A stretch of 64,000 nt of DNA from Bifidobacterium sp. ESL0745 (GTDB taxonomy: Bacteria; Actinomycetota; Actinomycetes; Actinomycetales; Bifidobacteriaceae). Made by a program: the position numbers and the translations under genes. Positions 18,176 through 27,145 of the stretch are shown here, in pieces. The notes under the pieces were generated by a model. It was not told the DNA's origin, searched no databases, and worked only from the letters and a program-made list of their open reading frames with translations. The stretch is from NCBI RefSeq assembly GCF_029433335.1, contig NZ_JAQTHX010000001.1:310001-374000 (forward strand), in the 5' to 3' direction. Each line of letters starts with the position of its first letter. The stretch's first letter is position 1.

Positions 18176-18688
18176 AATATCATCTTTCCCACTGATTACG
18201 TTGCCTTTCACATTCTACCTATCGGCTTGCCGGACTTGCGGTGGTTTGTGTGTGCAGTGTGCAAAGAACCGGCGATTTGCAGCGGTTACGGTGGGTTTGT
18301 GGTCGGTGCGGCGAGTTTGACGATTGGTTTATGTGTTGCAAAATGGTTGCTGGTGACTGGTTGCTGGTGACTGGTTGGTGGTTGCAGACTGATGGTTGGT
18401 GGTAGGTGGTTGATAGTTGGTGATTGATGGCTGGTGATTGATGGCTGGTGATTGATGGCTGGTGATTGATGGCTGGTGATTGATGGCTGGTGGCTGAGAA
18501 TTGGCTTTAGCATTACAGTTTACTAGTTGCCGATATCCGTTTCGGCGACAATTCGATGACACTTGCTGATGCCGCGTATCCGATACGTTGTGACAGCCCG
18601 CAGGAATATTCACGTGGTGCTGGGTAAATGATACCTTGGGATTGGCTTTATTTATTCATTGCTATTCGTCCATTGATTGAAGGGTTTC
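18176..18688. other. Divergent intergenic region around the minisatellite
   Basis: 513 bases between the divergent D-Asp ligase and DegT genes. Apart from the 14-bp repeats it contains strand-biased GT-rich sequence (18240-18500) and a short AT-rich stretch at 18630-18665 that probably holds the DegT promoter. Small leftward frames across the repeat encode only Ser/His/Pro/Asn/Thr-rich low-complexity strings and are not credible genes. Confidence 0.6.
18347..18490. repeat. 14-bp tandem repeat array (minisatellite)
   Basis: Five perfect copies of TGATTGATGGCTGG run from 18421 to 18490. Upstream are two perfect copies of the related 14-mer TTGCTGGTGACTGG (18347-18374) and degenerate copies between. 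The unit is not a multiple of three and no conserved frame crosses it. It lies in the divergent gap between the D-Asp ligase and DegT genes, so copy number could vary by slippage and affect promoter spacing. Confidence 0.9.
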
Positions 18689-20083
18689 ATGGCTTCCACA
18701 ACGTCCCCGACCACATCGGATTTCGCGGATTTGCGAGCGGTTTTGGCCGCGCGCTCCGGCACGCAGCCGGGCGATTGGTTCCCGGTGTTCAAGGCGCGCT
18801 ACGGCATGCAGGTGGTCTTTGACGCGTTGCGCGCGGTTCGCGGCGAGGGCTCCGTGCTCACCCAACTCTTCACCTGCTGCACCGCCGTCGACCCGATTCT
18901 GGTCAGTGGTCTGAAACCGAGATATGCTGATATCAGTGCCGATACATTGGCCATCGATGAACGCGGTGCCTCCGAAATGTTCGTCAGACTGGGCGTAGGT
19001 GACGTGCAGAGCCGTGCGTATATTGCAGGGCTTGGAACAGGTCATAAAGATGGCTGTGCCGACGGCGGGAAGGCTGACGAGTCCGCTTCTGATCTCGACG
19101 AGAGCTTGAAGTATGCCAATGATGCAAAACATGATGGAAAATCCGAACCGACTTCAGATTCAGGGGGTTCAGTCGAGAGCATTCATGCGGTAATGCTGCA
19201 GCACACGTTTGGTTTGATTGACGATGCTTCAAGCCGGAAATTGGCGGAATTCACGCACAATCATGGGGCATTGCTGGTCGAAGACAGCGCACACTGCGTG
19301 ACCCGTTTGGCTTGCGACACTGACGGCACCCCGCTGGCCGACATCTCGATTCATTCCTTCGGTGTGGAAAAGATGCTGCCCACGCGTTTCGGCGGTGCGA
19401 TTTGGTTGAACCCGGAACTGAAAACATCAGACCCAAAGCTGGACGCTGAGATACGCCGGCGTTTCGCCGCACTGGCCGAGCCGTCGAAACATCTGGACAA
19501 GGTCACTAGGATTTACATCAACGAAAACCGCGTGCTTTCGCGTTTGGGCGGGCTTGGCGGCAAACTGCGCACCAAACTGACGAATGCCGGTTGGTACGAA
19601 CCGCCGATTTCCGCCAAGGAACAGCAGGGCGGGCTCGAATACCAGCCGATGACGCTGACCCCGTGGATTGCCGAGCGTGCGGTCGACGGCATCAATGCCC
19701 TCGATGCCAATGAGGCTGCCAGACGAGCCGTTGTCGACAAATACCGCGAGGCCTTTGCGAACGTTGAAGGGCTGAGAATCCCGCAAACAGTACTAGAGAG
19801 CGATCCGGCCCCGTTGTTGCGTTTCCCGCTTTTTGCGCGTGACACGCAATCCGCCGAACGCATCATCGCCGCCGCGCGTCAGGCCGGTGGCTACGCCGAG
19901 CGCTGGTATCGCCCGGAACTGTTCCCGGGTGCCACGGATACCGCCGTTTACGGTGTCGGTTCGCTCGACCGTTCAACGGTTCCAGTGACCAATCGCGCAG
20001 TGTCCACCTGCCTGTGCCTGCCCACCGAACTCGGCGACGAAACGGTTGAACATGTCATCGCCGCGGTGCTGAAAGCAATCTGA
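18689..20083 (+). CDS. DegT/DnrJ/EryC1/StrS-type PLP aminotransferase
   Basis: 464 residues of fold-type I aminotransferase. The segment HGALLVEDSAHC (about 192-203) carries the PLP-stacking Asp, and the Schiff-base lysine is K228 in HSFGVEKMLPTRFGG. Residues about 103-162 are a polar low-complexity insertion (GHKDGCADGGKADESASD and following), absent from usual family members. AAGGG lies 5 bases before the chosen ATG. DegT enzymes usually aminate nucleotide sugars; here the neighbours are cell-wall genes (FemAB gene convergent with only 6 bases between stops), suggesting a role in envelope amino acid or sugar supply. Substrate unknown. Confidence 0.8.
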   Translation: MASTTSPTTSDFADLRAVLAARSGTQPGDWFPVFKARYGMQVVFDALRAVRGEGSVLTQLFTCCTAVDPILVSGLKPRYADISADTLAIDERGASEMFVRLGVGDVQSRAYIAGLGTGHKDGCADGGKADESASDLDESLKYANDAKHDGKSEPTSDSGGSVESIHAVMLQHTFGLIDDASSRKLAEFTHNHGALLVEDSAHCVTRLACDTDGTPLADISIHSFGVEKMLPTRFGGAIWLNPELKTSDPKLDAEIRRRFAALAEPSKHLDKVTRIYINENRVLSRLGGLGGKLRTKLTNAGWYEPPISAKEQQGGLEYQPMTLTPWIAERAVDGINALDANEAARRAVVDKYREAFANVEGLRIPQTVLESDPAPLLRFPLFARDTQSAERIIAAARQAGGYAERWYRPELFPGATDTAVYGVGSLDRSTVPVTNRAVSTCLCLPTELGDETVEHVIAAVLKAI

Positions 20084-20089
20084 GATTAA

Positions 20090-21082
20090 TCAGAGCTTGT
20101 CCTTGGCGGCTTTGGCGATTTTCAGCGCCTTGTAGAACGCCTTTTTGATGGGGATGTCGCGGCCGGCGGCCACCGGGGTGATGTCCTCAGTGAACTTGCA
20201 CTTGAACTCGTTGAGACCGTTGAGGCTCGGCGCAAGTTCGGAGCCGATACCCATGAGGTCGTACTCGGTAATGCCTTGCGAGCCGAGGATGCAGCATTCG
20301 CTGTAGAGCAGCTTGTCAGTGACGTGCAGACGCATGACGTCATTGCGCATACCAGCGTAGTAACGTACCGCGTGTGTGCCGTTGACGGTGACGATGGACC
20401 AGGCCACCACGCGCCCGTCGATACGCGCTGCAAAAACGCGGCAATGGTCGGCACCCAAAGCTTCGATCATATCGGAATAATCGGTAATCGGAGCTGGGGT
20501 GAAGCCGTCACGCTTGCCGGTTTCGACCATCACGTCGTAATACTCACGGAAATCGGCGATGGCCTGTTTGGTTTCATCTTCGACTTCTGCCGGGCATTCG
20601 CGCAGTGCCTTGCGCACGTCTCTGCGTCCGCGCTTTTTCATGCGCGTAATGATCGCGTCGTCGCCGCCGGTCACGTCGATGACCACGGTCTGGTCGTAGG
20701 GGACCGTCGAAAGCACCGGAACTGTGCCGTCCGTAAACCAGGTATCGATACGAATGAACGCAACCTTGCCGTCCGTCTTCTTGACCTCGGCGGCGATGAC
20801 ATCGATGGCCTCGCGTTCCAGCGCCTCGTCGGGCTTGGTAATCCACGTCGGCCCGTGCATGCTGCGCAGATAATGATAGCCGTGGGTTTCCATGTCGATG
20901 AAGGCGATGAAAGCGATGGTCTCGCCGTCGCGTTTGATGAGGTAGGCGCCCCAAGGCTTACGCCCGGGGATGTCCGCCTGGAACTTGGCCCACACGCCGG
21001 TCTGTTCGATCGGCAGCGTGACGCCGGCTCCAGTCGCCGCTGCTTCCATCTGCGGGTATTCGGTACGTTCTAAGGTAATCAT
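20090..21082 (-). CDS. FemAB-family peptidoglycan interpeptide bridge enzyme
   Basis: 330 residues with two GNAT-like halves, typical of Fem transferases, which use aminoacyl-tRNA to add residues to the stem-peptide side chain of lipid II. Recognisable are the N-terminal QTGVWAKFQADIPGRKPWG, the central KKRGRRDVRKALREC and the C-terminal GITEYDLMGIG followed by FKCKF. AAAGGA precedes the ATG at 21082; an upstream in-frame ATG adding 22 residues lacks one. It sits downstream of the MurE gene on the same strand. Which amino acid it adds is not visible. Confidence 0.85.
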   Translation of the reverse strand: MITLERTEYPQMEAAATGAGVTLPIEQTGVWAKFQADIPGRKPWGAYLIKRDGETIAFIAFIDMETHGYHYLRSMHGPTWITKPDEALEREAIDVIAAEVKKTDGKVAFIRIDTWFTDGTVPVLSTVPYDQTVVIDVTGGDDAIITRMKKRGRRDVRKALRECPAEVEDETKQAIADFREYYDVMVETGKRDGFTPAPITDYSDMIEALGADHCRVFAARIDGRVVAWSIVTVNGTHAVRYYAGMRNDVMRLHVTDKLLYSECCILGSQGITEYDLMGIGSELAPSLNGLNEFKCKFTEDITPVAAGRDIPIKKAFYKALKIAKAAKDKL

Positions 21083-21213
21083 GCTTTCCTTTGTTTCTCC
21101 GCTTGCGTTGCACGGATACATGTATGGTCTGCTCTGCTCTGCTGCCATCGTAGGCCGGCGTTGGTATCAGCTAACCGATGCCGGCACCGGCCCAGTGAGT
21201 CTCAAAGCTTCAA

Positions 21214-22938
21214 TCAGGCGAAAAGCCGTTCGATGATGTGGTCATCGCCTTCGAACTTGGTGTGTTTGTTGTGCTCCTTGATCCATCGTTCGTTGCCCTT
21301 GCCGATGATGAGGATGACATTGAACCGGTCGGCGTGTGCGCGAGCGTCGTAGACGGCGTTGGTCACGGCCGTCGTGCGGTCGGAAATGACGGTGGAGGTA
21401 CGGTCGGGAGCGGTGATGTAGCCCTGCATCTGCATGCAGATGTCGATGAACGGCTCGGTATCCGTGTCCTCGGCGGTGAAAATGAAGTTCTCGACGCGGT
21501 CCTGTGCGGCTTCGACGATTTCCTTGCGGCGGTCGTAGGCCTTGTTGCCGGCGGAACCGGTCACCAATATAATACGAGGATTCTTCGAGCCATAACGCTC
21601 GTCCACGAAGTCCAGCAGTGCCTTGACGGAGGCGAAATTATGGGCGTAATCGACGATGGCAACGGTGTCGCTTTGCGGGTCCTTGAACCGCTCCATACGT
21701 CCGGCCACACGCACCTTTTCCATCGCTTCGATGGCTTCGGGGTGGCTTGCGACGTCCACTCCGGCAGCGGTTGCGATGGCCAAGGCTGCGGCCGCGTTGG
21801 CATAGTTGAAATCGCCGAGCATGCTCAGTGAGATTCCGCCGGCCAGGACTTTGCAATCGGCGGTTTCGCTGTTTGCGGTGGCAGTAGACGGTTCGGCAGT
21901 TGCGGAATCGTTGTCAGCGTTTTGTGCATTGTCGGCCGCGACATTCGACCAAGTCGCGGTAAAGGATTCATGTTGCGGGTCGTCGGGACGAATGACGACA
22001 TTGGCAGGTGCAGGCTTTTGTGCAGAAGCGCTGCCGTTATTGCCGTTCTCGTTACCGGTGTCATTGCCATCGCCATTCCCGGCATTGTCGTTATCTTCGC
22101 CATCAAGCCGCAGCGCAAACGTATTGACTGGCACACCCGCTGCCGCCGCATCCTGCCGGACCAGCGAGGCGTAGGCATGATCGGCGTTGAGCACAAGCTT
22201 ATGGCTGTTGGCTGTGATCTGCCGTTTGCAATACAGATAGTCCTCGAATGTCGGATGTTCGATCGGGCTGATGTGGTCGGGGGAGATGTTCAGAAATGCG
22301 CCGACGTCGAAGGTCAGCCCGTAGACGCGATTGACTTTGTAAGCCTGCGAGGAGACCTCCATCACCAGGTATTCCATCCCGTTTTGAACGGCCGTGTGCA
22401 TCATGCGAAAGGCATCGAGCGATTCGGGGGTCGTCAGGTCGGATTCGACGTAGGTGTGTCCGTCGAGGCAATTGTCGACCGATGAGAACAGTGCCGCCTT
22501 GCCGCCGCTGACGGCGTTGAGCAGGGCCTGCGTGAAGTAGGCGGTGGTGGTTTTGCCTTTGGTGCCGGTGATGCCGATCATTGTGAGTTTGTCTTGCGGG
22601 CGGTCGTAGAACTCGGACGAAAGCAGCGAAAGCGCTTTGCTGGCGTTGTCGACGATGAGCCCCGGAGCGTTGGTGGTGTCGCTGAATTCCTCGGTCGCCA
22701 CATAGCAGGCGAGTCCTTTGGCGTCGATACCGTCAAGGAATTCCTTCTTGAAACGCCCTTTGGCCACGAGAATGCTGCCGGGCTTGACCTTGCGCGTGTC
22801 GTAGGTGATGTCGCTGAACGGTTGTTCCGACCCGTCGATATCCGCTGGGTCAAGTGTCCAGCGAGAGCCTTGCACGATTTCGCGCAGCAGATGATGTTCC
22901 TTGAGCAGCCGTGCGGCGGATGCCAACGACAAAGCCAT
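21214..22938 (-). CDS. murE: MurE-type UDP-N-acetylmuramoyl-tripeptide synthetase
   Basis: 574 residues, longer than the usual 480-500. It adds the third stem residue to UDP-MurNAc-L-Ala-D-Glu with ATP. P-loop GITGTKGKTTT at 122-132; LTTPESLDAFRMM and VMEVSSQAY are MurE blocks; the carbamylated lysine is probably K238 (DYLYCKRQ). The meso-DAP motif DNPR is absent (TAEDTDTEP in its place), fitting Lys or Orn at position 3. Two Asn/Asp/Gly/Ala-rich insertions (about 279-312 and 331-362) account for the extra length. It lies upstream of femAB, together specifying stem and bridge. A second murE in the main division cluster is likely. Confidence 0.87.
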   Translation of the reverse strand: MALSLASAARLLKEHHLLREIVQGSRWTLDPADIDGSEQPFSDITYDTRKVKPGSILVAKGRFKKEFLDGIDAKGLACYVATEEFSDTTNAPGLIVDNASKALSLLSSEFYDRPQDKLTMIGITGTKGKTTTAYFTQALLNAVSGGKAALFSSVDNCLDGHTYVESDLTTPESLDAFRMMHTAVQNGMEYLVMEVSSQAYKVNRVYGLTFDVGAFLNISPDHISPIEHPTFEDYLYCKRQITANSHKLVLNADHAYASLVRQDAAAAGVPVNTFALRLDGEDNDNAGNGDGNDTGNENGNNGSASAQKPAPANVVIRPDDPQHESFTATWSNVAADNAQNADNDSATAEPSTATANSETADCKVLAGGISLSMLGDFNYANAAAALAIATAAGVDVASHPEAIEAMEKVRVAGRMERFKDPQSDTVAIVDYAHNFASVKALLDFVDERYGSKNPRIILVTGSAGNKAYDRRKEIVEAAQDRVENFIFTAEDTDTEPFIDICMQMQGYITAPDRTSTVISDRTTAVTNAVYDARAHADRFNVILIIGKGNERWIKEHNKHTKFEGDDHIIERLFA

Positions 22939-23152
22939 AGTGGACCTTCCTAAAATTCGATATATTGGAATCGACCATATCCCAAGTTTCGTAAGCCTTC
23001 AAGCCTTCTTGGCGGTACCCCCACACTTTTGAGGCGGGAAGGGCTGGTTATTGATATTGAAGGATTATTTTGATGTTCTGTTACTTCGTAACGAACCTCA
23101 CTCAAATGAAACAGTGACGCTATGACCTGCGAAAACTTACAAATCCTGCGGT

Positions 23153-23923
23153 TTACAGCCACTTGTCAGTGACCGGCCTGCGTCCCTTCGACGTCATCCA
23201 CTCATTGAACGACACCCGCCATTTTTCGTGTGCCTGACGCTGCCAATCCATGAGGTCGCCCAGTTTGAGGTTGCCAACCTGCGGGTAGAGCGTCGACATC
23301 GGCTTGATGAGGTCGACGGCCGCAGTGGTGTCGGCGGTCGCGTCGTGGAAGTCGCCGTGCGGATTGATGCCATAGTATTCGGTGGTGTAGGTCAGGGTGC
23401 GTTTGCCGTGGCGGTGCGAGATTTCCCGATCGATGACCAGCGGGTCGACCACCAGAAGTTCTTCGGGCAGCGCTTCAAGGTTCCAGCGTTTGAGGTCGCC
23501 GGAGAGCATGCGAACGTCGAAAGGCGCGTTGTAGGCGAGCAGTGGGATGCGCTTGGCCTGCGCCGCGGTGACGATCGAGCCGATGGCCGCGATGGCGTCG
23601 GTGGGTTCGGCTCCGTTGGCCTCAAGGAATTTGTCGGTGAACCCATTGACGCGGCTCGCCCCCTCGCAGATGTGCCGGTGTGGGTTGATGACCCATTTCG
23701 CCACCACGTCGCCTTCATAGCCCTTCGTTGGGTCGCGCAGTACCAGAGAAGCGGAGACGATGGCATCGGTGGAACCGGTTCCGGTGGTCTCGGTGTCGAA
23801 ACCGAGCAGCCAGGCTTGGCCGAGAGGCGTGTTTTCGTCCTGTTGTGGGGCTTGTGCGATGGCGTCGAGCAAAATTGCCGCGTTGTCGGCGTCCGGATTT
23901 TTTTCTAAAGAAGTCATAACCAT
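23153..23923 (-). CDS. DEDDh 3'-5' exonuclease (DNA polymerase III epsilon-like)
   Basis: 256 residues. Exo I WLLGFDTETTGTGSTDA (D43, E45), Exo II YNAPFDVRML and Exo III FHDATADTTAAVDLI give the full DEDDh set, so it should degrade DNA or RNA from the 3' end with two metal ions. Whether it proofreads or acts in repair or RNA turnover is not visible. The start is the ATG after AGGG at 23923; the open frame continues 32 codons upstream without a ribosome site. It is monocistronic, leftward. Confidence 0.88.
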   Translation of the reverse strand: MVMTSLEKNPDADNAAILLDAIAQAPQQDENTPLGQAWLLGFDTETTGTGSTDAIVSASLVLRDPTKGYEGDVVAKWVINPHRHICEGASRVNGFTDKFLEANGAEPTDAIAAIGSIVTAAQAKRIPLLAYNAPFDVRMLSGDLKRWNLEALPEELLVVDPLVIDREISHRHGKRTLTYTTEYYGINPHGDFHDATADTTAAVDLIKPMSTLYPQVGNLKLGDLMDWQRQAHEKWRVSFNEWMTSKGRRPVTDKWL

Positions 23924-24371
23924 ATTGTCCCTGCCGATTCCGACATTGACGTTCGAATTGATAGACCGAAATGGTTGCCGACGCTCCGCCGATTGTGACA
24001 TCGGCCGGCGAAATGACAAAGCGAAATGCTTGCCTGCGTTCCTGCGGATTCCGGCATCGGTCGGTCAAATGACAGAGCGAAGATCCGGTTTCGTCCTCAC
24101 CTGCTTATGGGTCAGTAGCGCCGTGGGTTTTGGTATTGCTGAATGATGGGGTCATTCCCGTCTGCTTGGGGTGTGCAAGGGTGTAGTCTTAGCTCTCGGA
24201 CTTCTAGTCGGTTTCGCCGACGATTCCCGTTGCCGCGCTTAAAAAGCGGGATACGGGTATTGCGTGATCCGACGCGAAATGTAAGGATATTCGGTGTCGC
24301 GGCGGTCTGCCGATTTTGGCATGCCGAACAATCCTACGTCATCAGCGGGGAACGGCATAAAAGAGGACGGT
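23924..24371. other. Intergenic region with a 26-bp imperfect direct repeat
   Basis: 448 bases between the divergent exonuclease and permease genes. Copies at 24000-24025 and 24056-24081 share 22 of 26 bases (ATCGG.CGG then AAATGACA.AGCGAA). The rest contains a small GC-rich hairpin near 24215-24255. No tRNA-like fold and no credible small gene was found; both promoters must lie here. Confidence 0.5.
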
Positions 24372-25697
24372 ATGTCAGATATCAAGCCAAAAGCTGTGGC
24401 TGCAACACCTACAGGCAAATCAGGCAAACCCTACAACCCACTGAAATGGCATCGCAAGGATACGGTGTGGATGCTGAGCCTTTTCGGCACGGCCGTCGGC
24501 GCCGGCGTGCTGTTCCTGCCCATCGATGCGGGAAGTGCGGGCGGCATCGGTCTGCTGTTCATGGCGCTGATCTCGTACCCGATGGCCTATTTCGCGCACC
24601 TTGCGCTGAGCCGTTTCGTACTTTCGGCAGACCGGCTTGACGACGACATCACCGACGTGGTCGAGCAGCGTTTCGGTTTTAATTTCGGCATGGTCTTCAC
24701 GATTCTGTACTTCATCGAGACATGTATTACATTGTTGGTCTATGCCATCTCCATCACCAACACCGTCGAAAGCTTCATCGGCAACCAGCTCCACCTTCCC
24801 GTCCCGCCGCGCTGGTTGCTTTCGCTGATTCTGATCACTATTCTGGTCGGTATCGCCAGCCTTGGCATCGACGTCATCACCAAAGTCGTGAGCTCGCTGG
24901 TCTACCCGGTCATCATCGTCCTCGTGCTTTTCTCGATTTATCTGATTCCCAAGTGGAACATGTCGATGGTGACGAGTTTCCCCAAAACCTCGAACGGCGG
25001 CTTCAATGTCGGTGCTCTTTTGCAGAACCTCTGGCTTTTGATTCCCGTGATGACCTTCGCTTTTGACCATTCCGCCATCGTCTCGTCCTTCTCGGTGGCC
25101 GAGCGCAAGGAATACGGCGACGACGAGGTGCACCTGAAAATTCGGCAGATCCTGCGCTGGGGCGAACTGTTGATGGTCGGCGTGGTGATGTTCTTCGTCA
25201 TCAGCTGCGACCTCTCGCTTTCGCCGGCCGATCTGGCGCTCGCCAAGTCTCAGAACGTCTCGATCCTCACCTATATCGCCAACAAATCGGATGTGCCGTT
25301 CATCTCTTGGGTCGCGCCGATTATTTCCTTTATCGCCATCGCGAAGTCGTTCCTCGGCAACTATTCCGGCACCAAGGAAGGCCTGGGCGGCATCATTCGC
25401 AAGGTGGCGAGCAAAATGAATCGGACCGTTCCCAAGCGTGGCCTGATGATTTTCATCAGCTGTTTCGTTTTCCTGATCGACTGGCTTATTGCCTGGGCCA
25501 ATCCGTCGGTCATGGACCTTTTGGAGACCATGGTTGGGCCGATCATCGCCTTCATCCTCTTCCTCATGCCGATGTATGCCATCCATAAGGTGCCGTCGCT
25601 CAAGAAGTACGCAGGCAAGATCAGCAATGTGTTCATTGTGATCATCGGCCTTATCGGTGTAAGCGCGATTTTCTACAATATTGTCAGATTGTTCTGA
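24372..25697 (+). CDS. SdaC/HAAAP-family amino acid permease
   Basis: 441 residues with about 11 membrane helices, resembling the hydroxy/aromatic amino acid permease family (serine/threonine SdaC and TdcC). The first helix region LSLFGTAVGAGVLFLPIDAG is the family signature, and the loop AFDHSAIVSSFSVAERKEYG is also characteristic, as is SFLGNYSGTKEGL. It would import serine or threonine with a proton. AGAGGA lies 5 bases before the ATG; a GTG 26 codons upstream is an alternative. Monocistronic. Confidence 0.88.
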   Translation: MSDIKPKAVAATPTGKSGKPYNPLKWHRKDTVWMLSLFGTAVGAGVLFLPIDAGSAGGIGLLFMALISYPMAYFAHLALSRFVLSADRLDDDITDVVEQRFGFNFGMVFTILYFIETCITLLVYAISITNTVESFIGNQLHLPVPPRWLLSLILITILVGIASLGIDVITKVVSSLVYPVIIVLVLFSIYLIPKWNMSMVTSFPKTSNGGFNVGALLQNLWLLIPVMTFAFDHSAIVSSFSVAERKEYGDDEVHLKIRQILRWGELLMVGVVMFFVISCDLSLSPADLALAKSQNVSILTYIANKSDVPFISWVAPIISFIAIAKSFLGNYSGTKEGLGGIIRKVASKMNRTVPKRGLMIFISCFVFLIDWLIAWANPSVMDLLETMVGPIIAFILFLMPMYAIHKVPSLKKYAGKISNVFIVIIGLIGVSAIFYNIVRLF

Positions 25698-25786
25698 TTA
25701 CTTGCCTATTTATTTGTTGAATGTCGTAATAAAACCTTGTGATGGCGTGTGTCGGCCACTGGAACGACGATGCGTAGAATAGTAAC

Positions 25787-26497
25787 GTGACACAAACGCA
25801 ACAGGCACAGGCCAAAGAACATGGAACCGAGACGACCGCTCAGAAGCGCGAGCGTTTCGAAAAACTTGCCATGCCTGCGGTGGATGCACTGTATCGTCAG
25901 GCCATGAAACTGACCAATAATCCCGAGGACGCCCAGGACTTGGTGCAGGACGCCTATGAGCGGGCGTTCAAGGCGTTCGACAGCTTCCGGCCTGGCAGCA
26001 ACTTCGAGGCGTGGATGACCACCATCGAGCGCAACGCCTATTTCAACCAGTATGCAAAAGCAAAACGACGCCCCCAGCGTGCCAACGATTCGACGGGAGA
26101 GTATGACGATTGGGATATTTATTCTGCCTCTGACCATGCTTCTGAAGGGCTCAAATCCGCCGAGCAGGAGTACTTGGATGGCTTTGCACCCGCCGAGATC
26201 ATGCAGGCGTTGGATTCGCTTTCTCCTGAGCGTAGGCAGGTCTTCATCGACACTGCCATCGACGGCAAATCCTACAAGCAGGTCGCCAAGGAACAAGACA
26301 TTAAAATCGGTACGGTGATGAGCCGTCTCAATCGTGCGCGCGCGCAGCTGAAAGACGAGCTGACCGAATACGCTCGGCAGCGTGGATACGGCAAGGATGA
26401 GGACGCGCAACCGGCAAAGAAGACGGAAAGGCAGAATAGCAAGGGGAATCGGGGATTCACTATCCGCGAACCCCAAAACGACCCAAATGAGCAATAA
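25787..26497 (+). CDS. ECF sigma factor, SigR/SigH type
   Basis: 236 residues. Region 2 (PAVDALYRQAMKLTNNPEDA, then AFKAFDSFRPGSNFEAWM) and region 4 (SLSPERRQVFIDTAIDGKSY through GTVMSRLNRARAQLK) are intact and match the actinobacterial SigR/SigH group that responds to thiol-oxidative stress. The first codon is GTG with no clear Shine-Dalgarno, so it may be leaderless. A short Lys/Gln-rich tail of about 35 residues follows region 4. A small Cys-rich protein 35 bases downstream is the probable anti-sigma partner. Confidence 0.9.
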   Translation: MTQTQQAQAKEHGTETTAQKRERFEKLAMPAVDALYRQAMKLTNNPEDAQDLVQDAYERAFKAFDSFRPGSNFEAWMTTIERNAYFNQYAKAKRRPQRANDSTGEYDDWDIYSASDHASEGLKSAEQEYLDGFAPAEIMQALDSLSPERRQVFIDTAIDGKSYKQVAKEQDIKIGTVMSRLNRARAQLKDELTEYARQRGYGKDEDAQPAKKTERQNSKGNRGFTIREPQNDPNEQ

Positions 26498-26531
26498 TAG
26501 TGAATTGGAAGTCATGAAAGGAGAACAGGCG

Positions 26532-26819
26532 ATGGACGGACGAATGGAGCATACTAGCCGTGTGGTGGTGAGAAGCCAGCACGCTAACGGGCTGACGTGT
26601 ACGGACATCGAGATCTCCCGGTACGACTCCAACAACAGGGTTTCCGAAGATGAGTGTTTCAACCCGGAATCCTGTTGCGACGCGCGTGAAAAGGCCGTGA
26701 TCGCCGAGCTGCGCGAGCTGCTGCGTCCCACGTCGGCTCCCGAATGCCTGATCGCCAAGCTCGAAGCGACGCTCGACCGTTGCTGTCTTGAGGAATCCTG
26801 CGGTGGGGATGTCGCCTGA
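26532..26819 (+). CDS. Small cysteine-containing putative anti-sigma factor
   Basis: 95 residues, starting at the ATG with AAAGGAG 8 bases upstream. The end (PTSAPECLIAKLEATLDRCC) recalls the C-terminal helix of RsrA/RshA zinc anti-sigma factors, and the position directly after the ECF sigma gene matches that family. However, the canonical HxxxCxxC zinc motif is not seen; cysteines are instead clustered as CFNPESCC and at the C-terminus (CC and C). It may bind metal differently or be a redox switch of altered design. Function is inferred from position and cysteine content. Confidence 0.6.
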   Translation: MDGRMEHTSRVVVRSQHANGLTCTDIEISRYDSNNRVSEDECFNPESCCDAREKAVIAELRELLRPTSAPECLIAKLEATLDRCCLEESCGGDVA

Positions 26820-26852
26820 AGCATAGCTGGGGGAGCGACGATTGATTTTTAG

Positions 26853-26878
26853 CCACGTCTTAAGTACGTGGTTTTTTT
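26853..26878 (+). terminator. Rho-independent terminator after the sigma/anti-sigma pair
   Basis: Stem CCACGT (26853-26858) and ACGTGG (26866-26871) with a 7-base loop, directly followed by seven T residues. Confidence 0.8.
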
Positions 26879-26990
26879 ATTTGAGTTTGCCGGTATTTAT
26901 GGGAGTTTATAGGTCAGAATATCTTATGTTGTGATTCGTTTTCGGCACGAGTGGCTTGAGCTGCAAAACCGTTCATGTAGTAATTGTCAG

Positions 26991-27036
26991 TGACCAGCTT
27001 TCTGCGTGGCAGTTTGCCTATGCAGAAAGCTGGTCA
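26991..27036. repeat. 15-bp perfect inverted repeat
   Basis: TGACCAGCTTTCTGC at 26991-27005 pairs with GCAGAAAGCTGGTCA at 27022-27036 across 16 bases. No T-tract. It lies between two convergent transcription units and may be a bidirectional terminator. Confidence 0.6.
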
Positions 27037-27145
27037 TTTATCGGTTATCAGTGTGTGTTTTTCGGTATGAATGGTCAGGAATGCTGAAAACGGTCGCTGA
27101 AGTGGCATCAAGGTTTTCGTCATCGGTTGATCTGTGTGTTTGGAA

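Noticed and set aside
18421..18490. Possible CRISPR array
   Set aside because: Copies are directly adjacent with no spacers and the unit is only 14 bases.
18286..18613. Two small leftward frames rich in Ser, His, Pro, Asn
   Set aside because: They are produced by the 14-bp tandem repeat, whose unit is not a multiple of three.
24160..24260. tRNA-like segment upstream of the permease
   Set aside because: No acceptor stem or T-loop consensus could be built.
25755..25790. SigR-type promoter (GGAAT-n18-GTT) upstream of the sigma gene
   Set aside because: GGAAC is present but the GTT element is not at the right distance.
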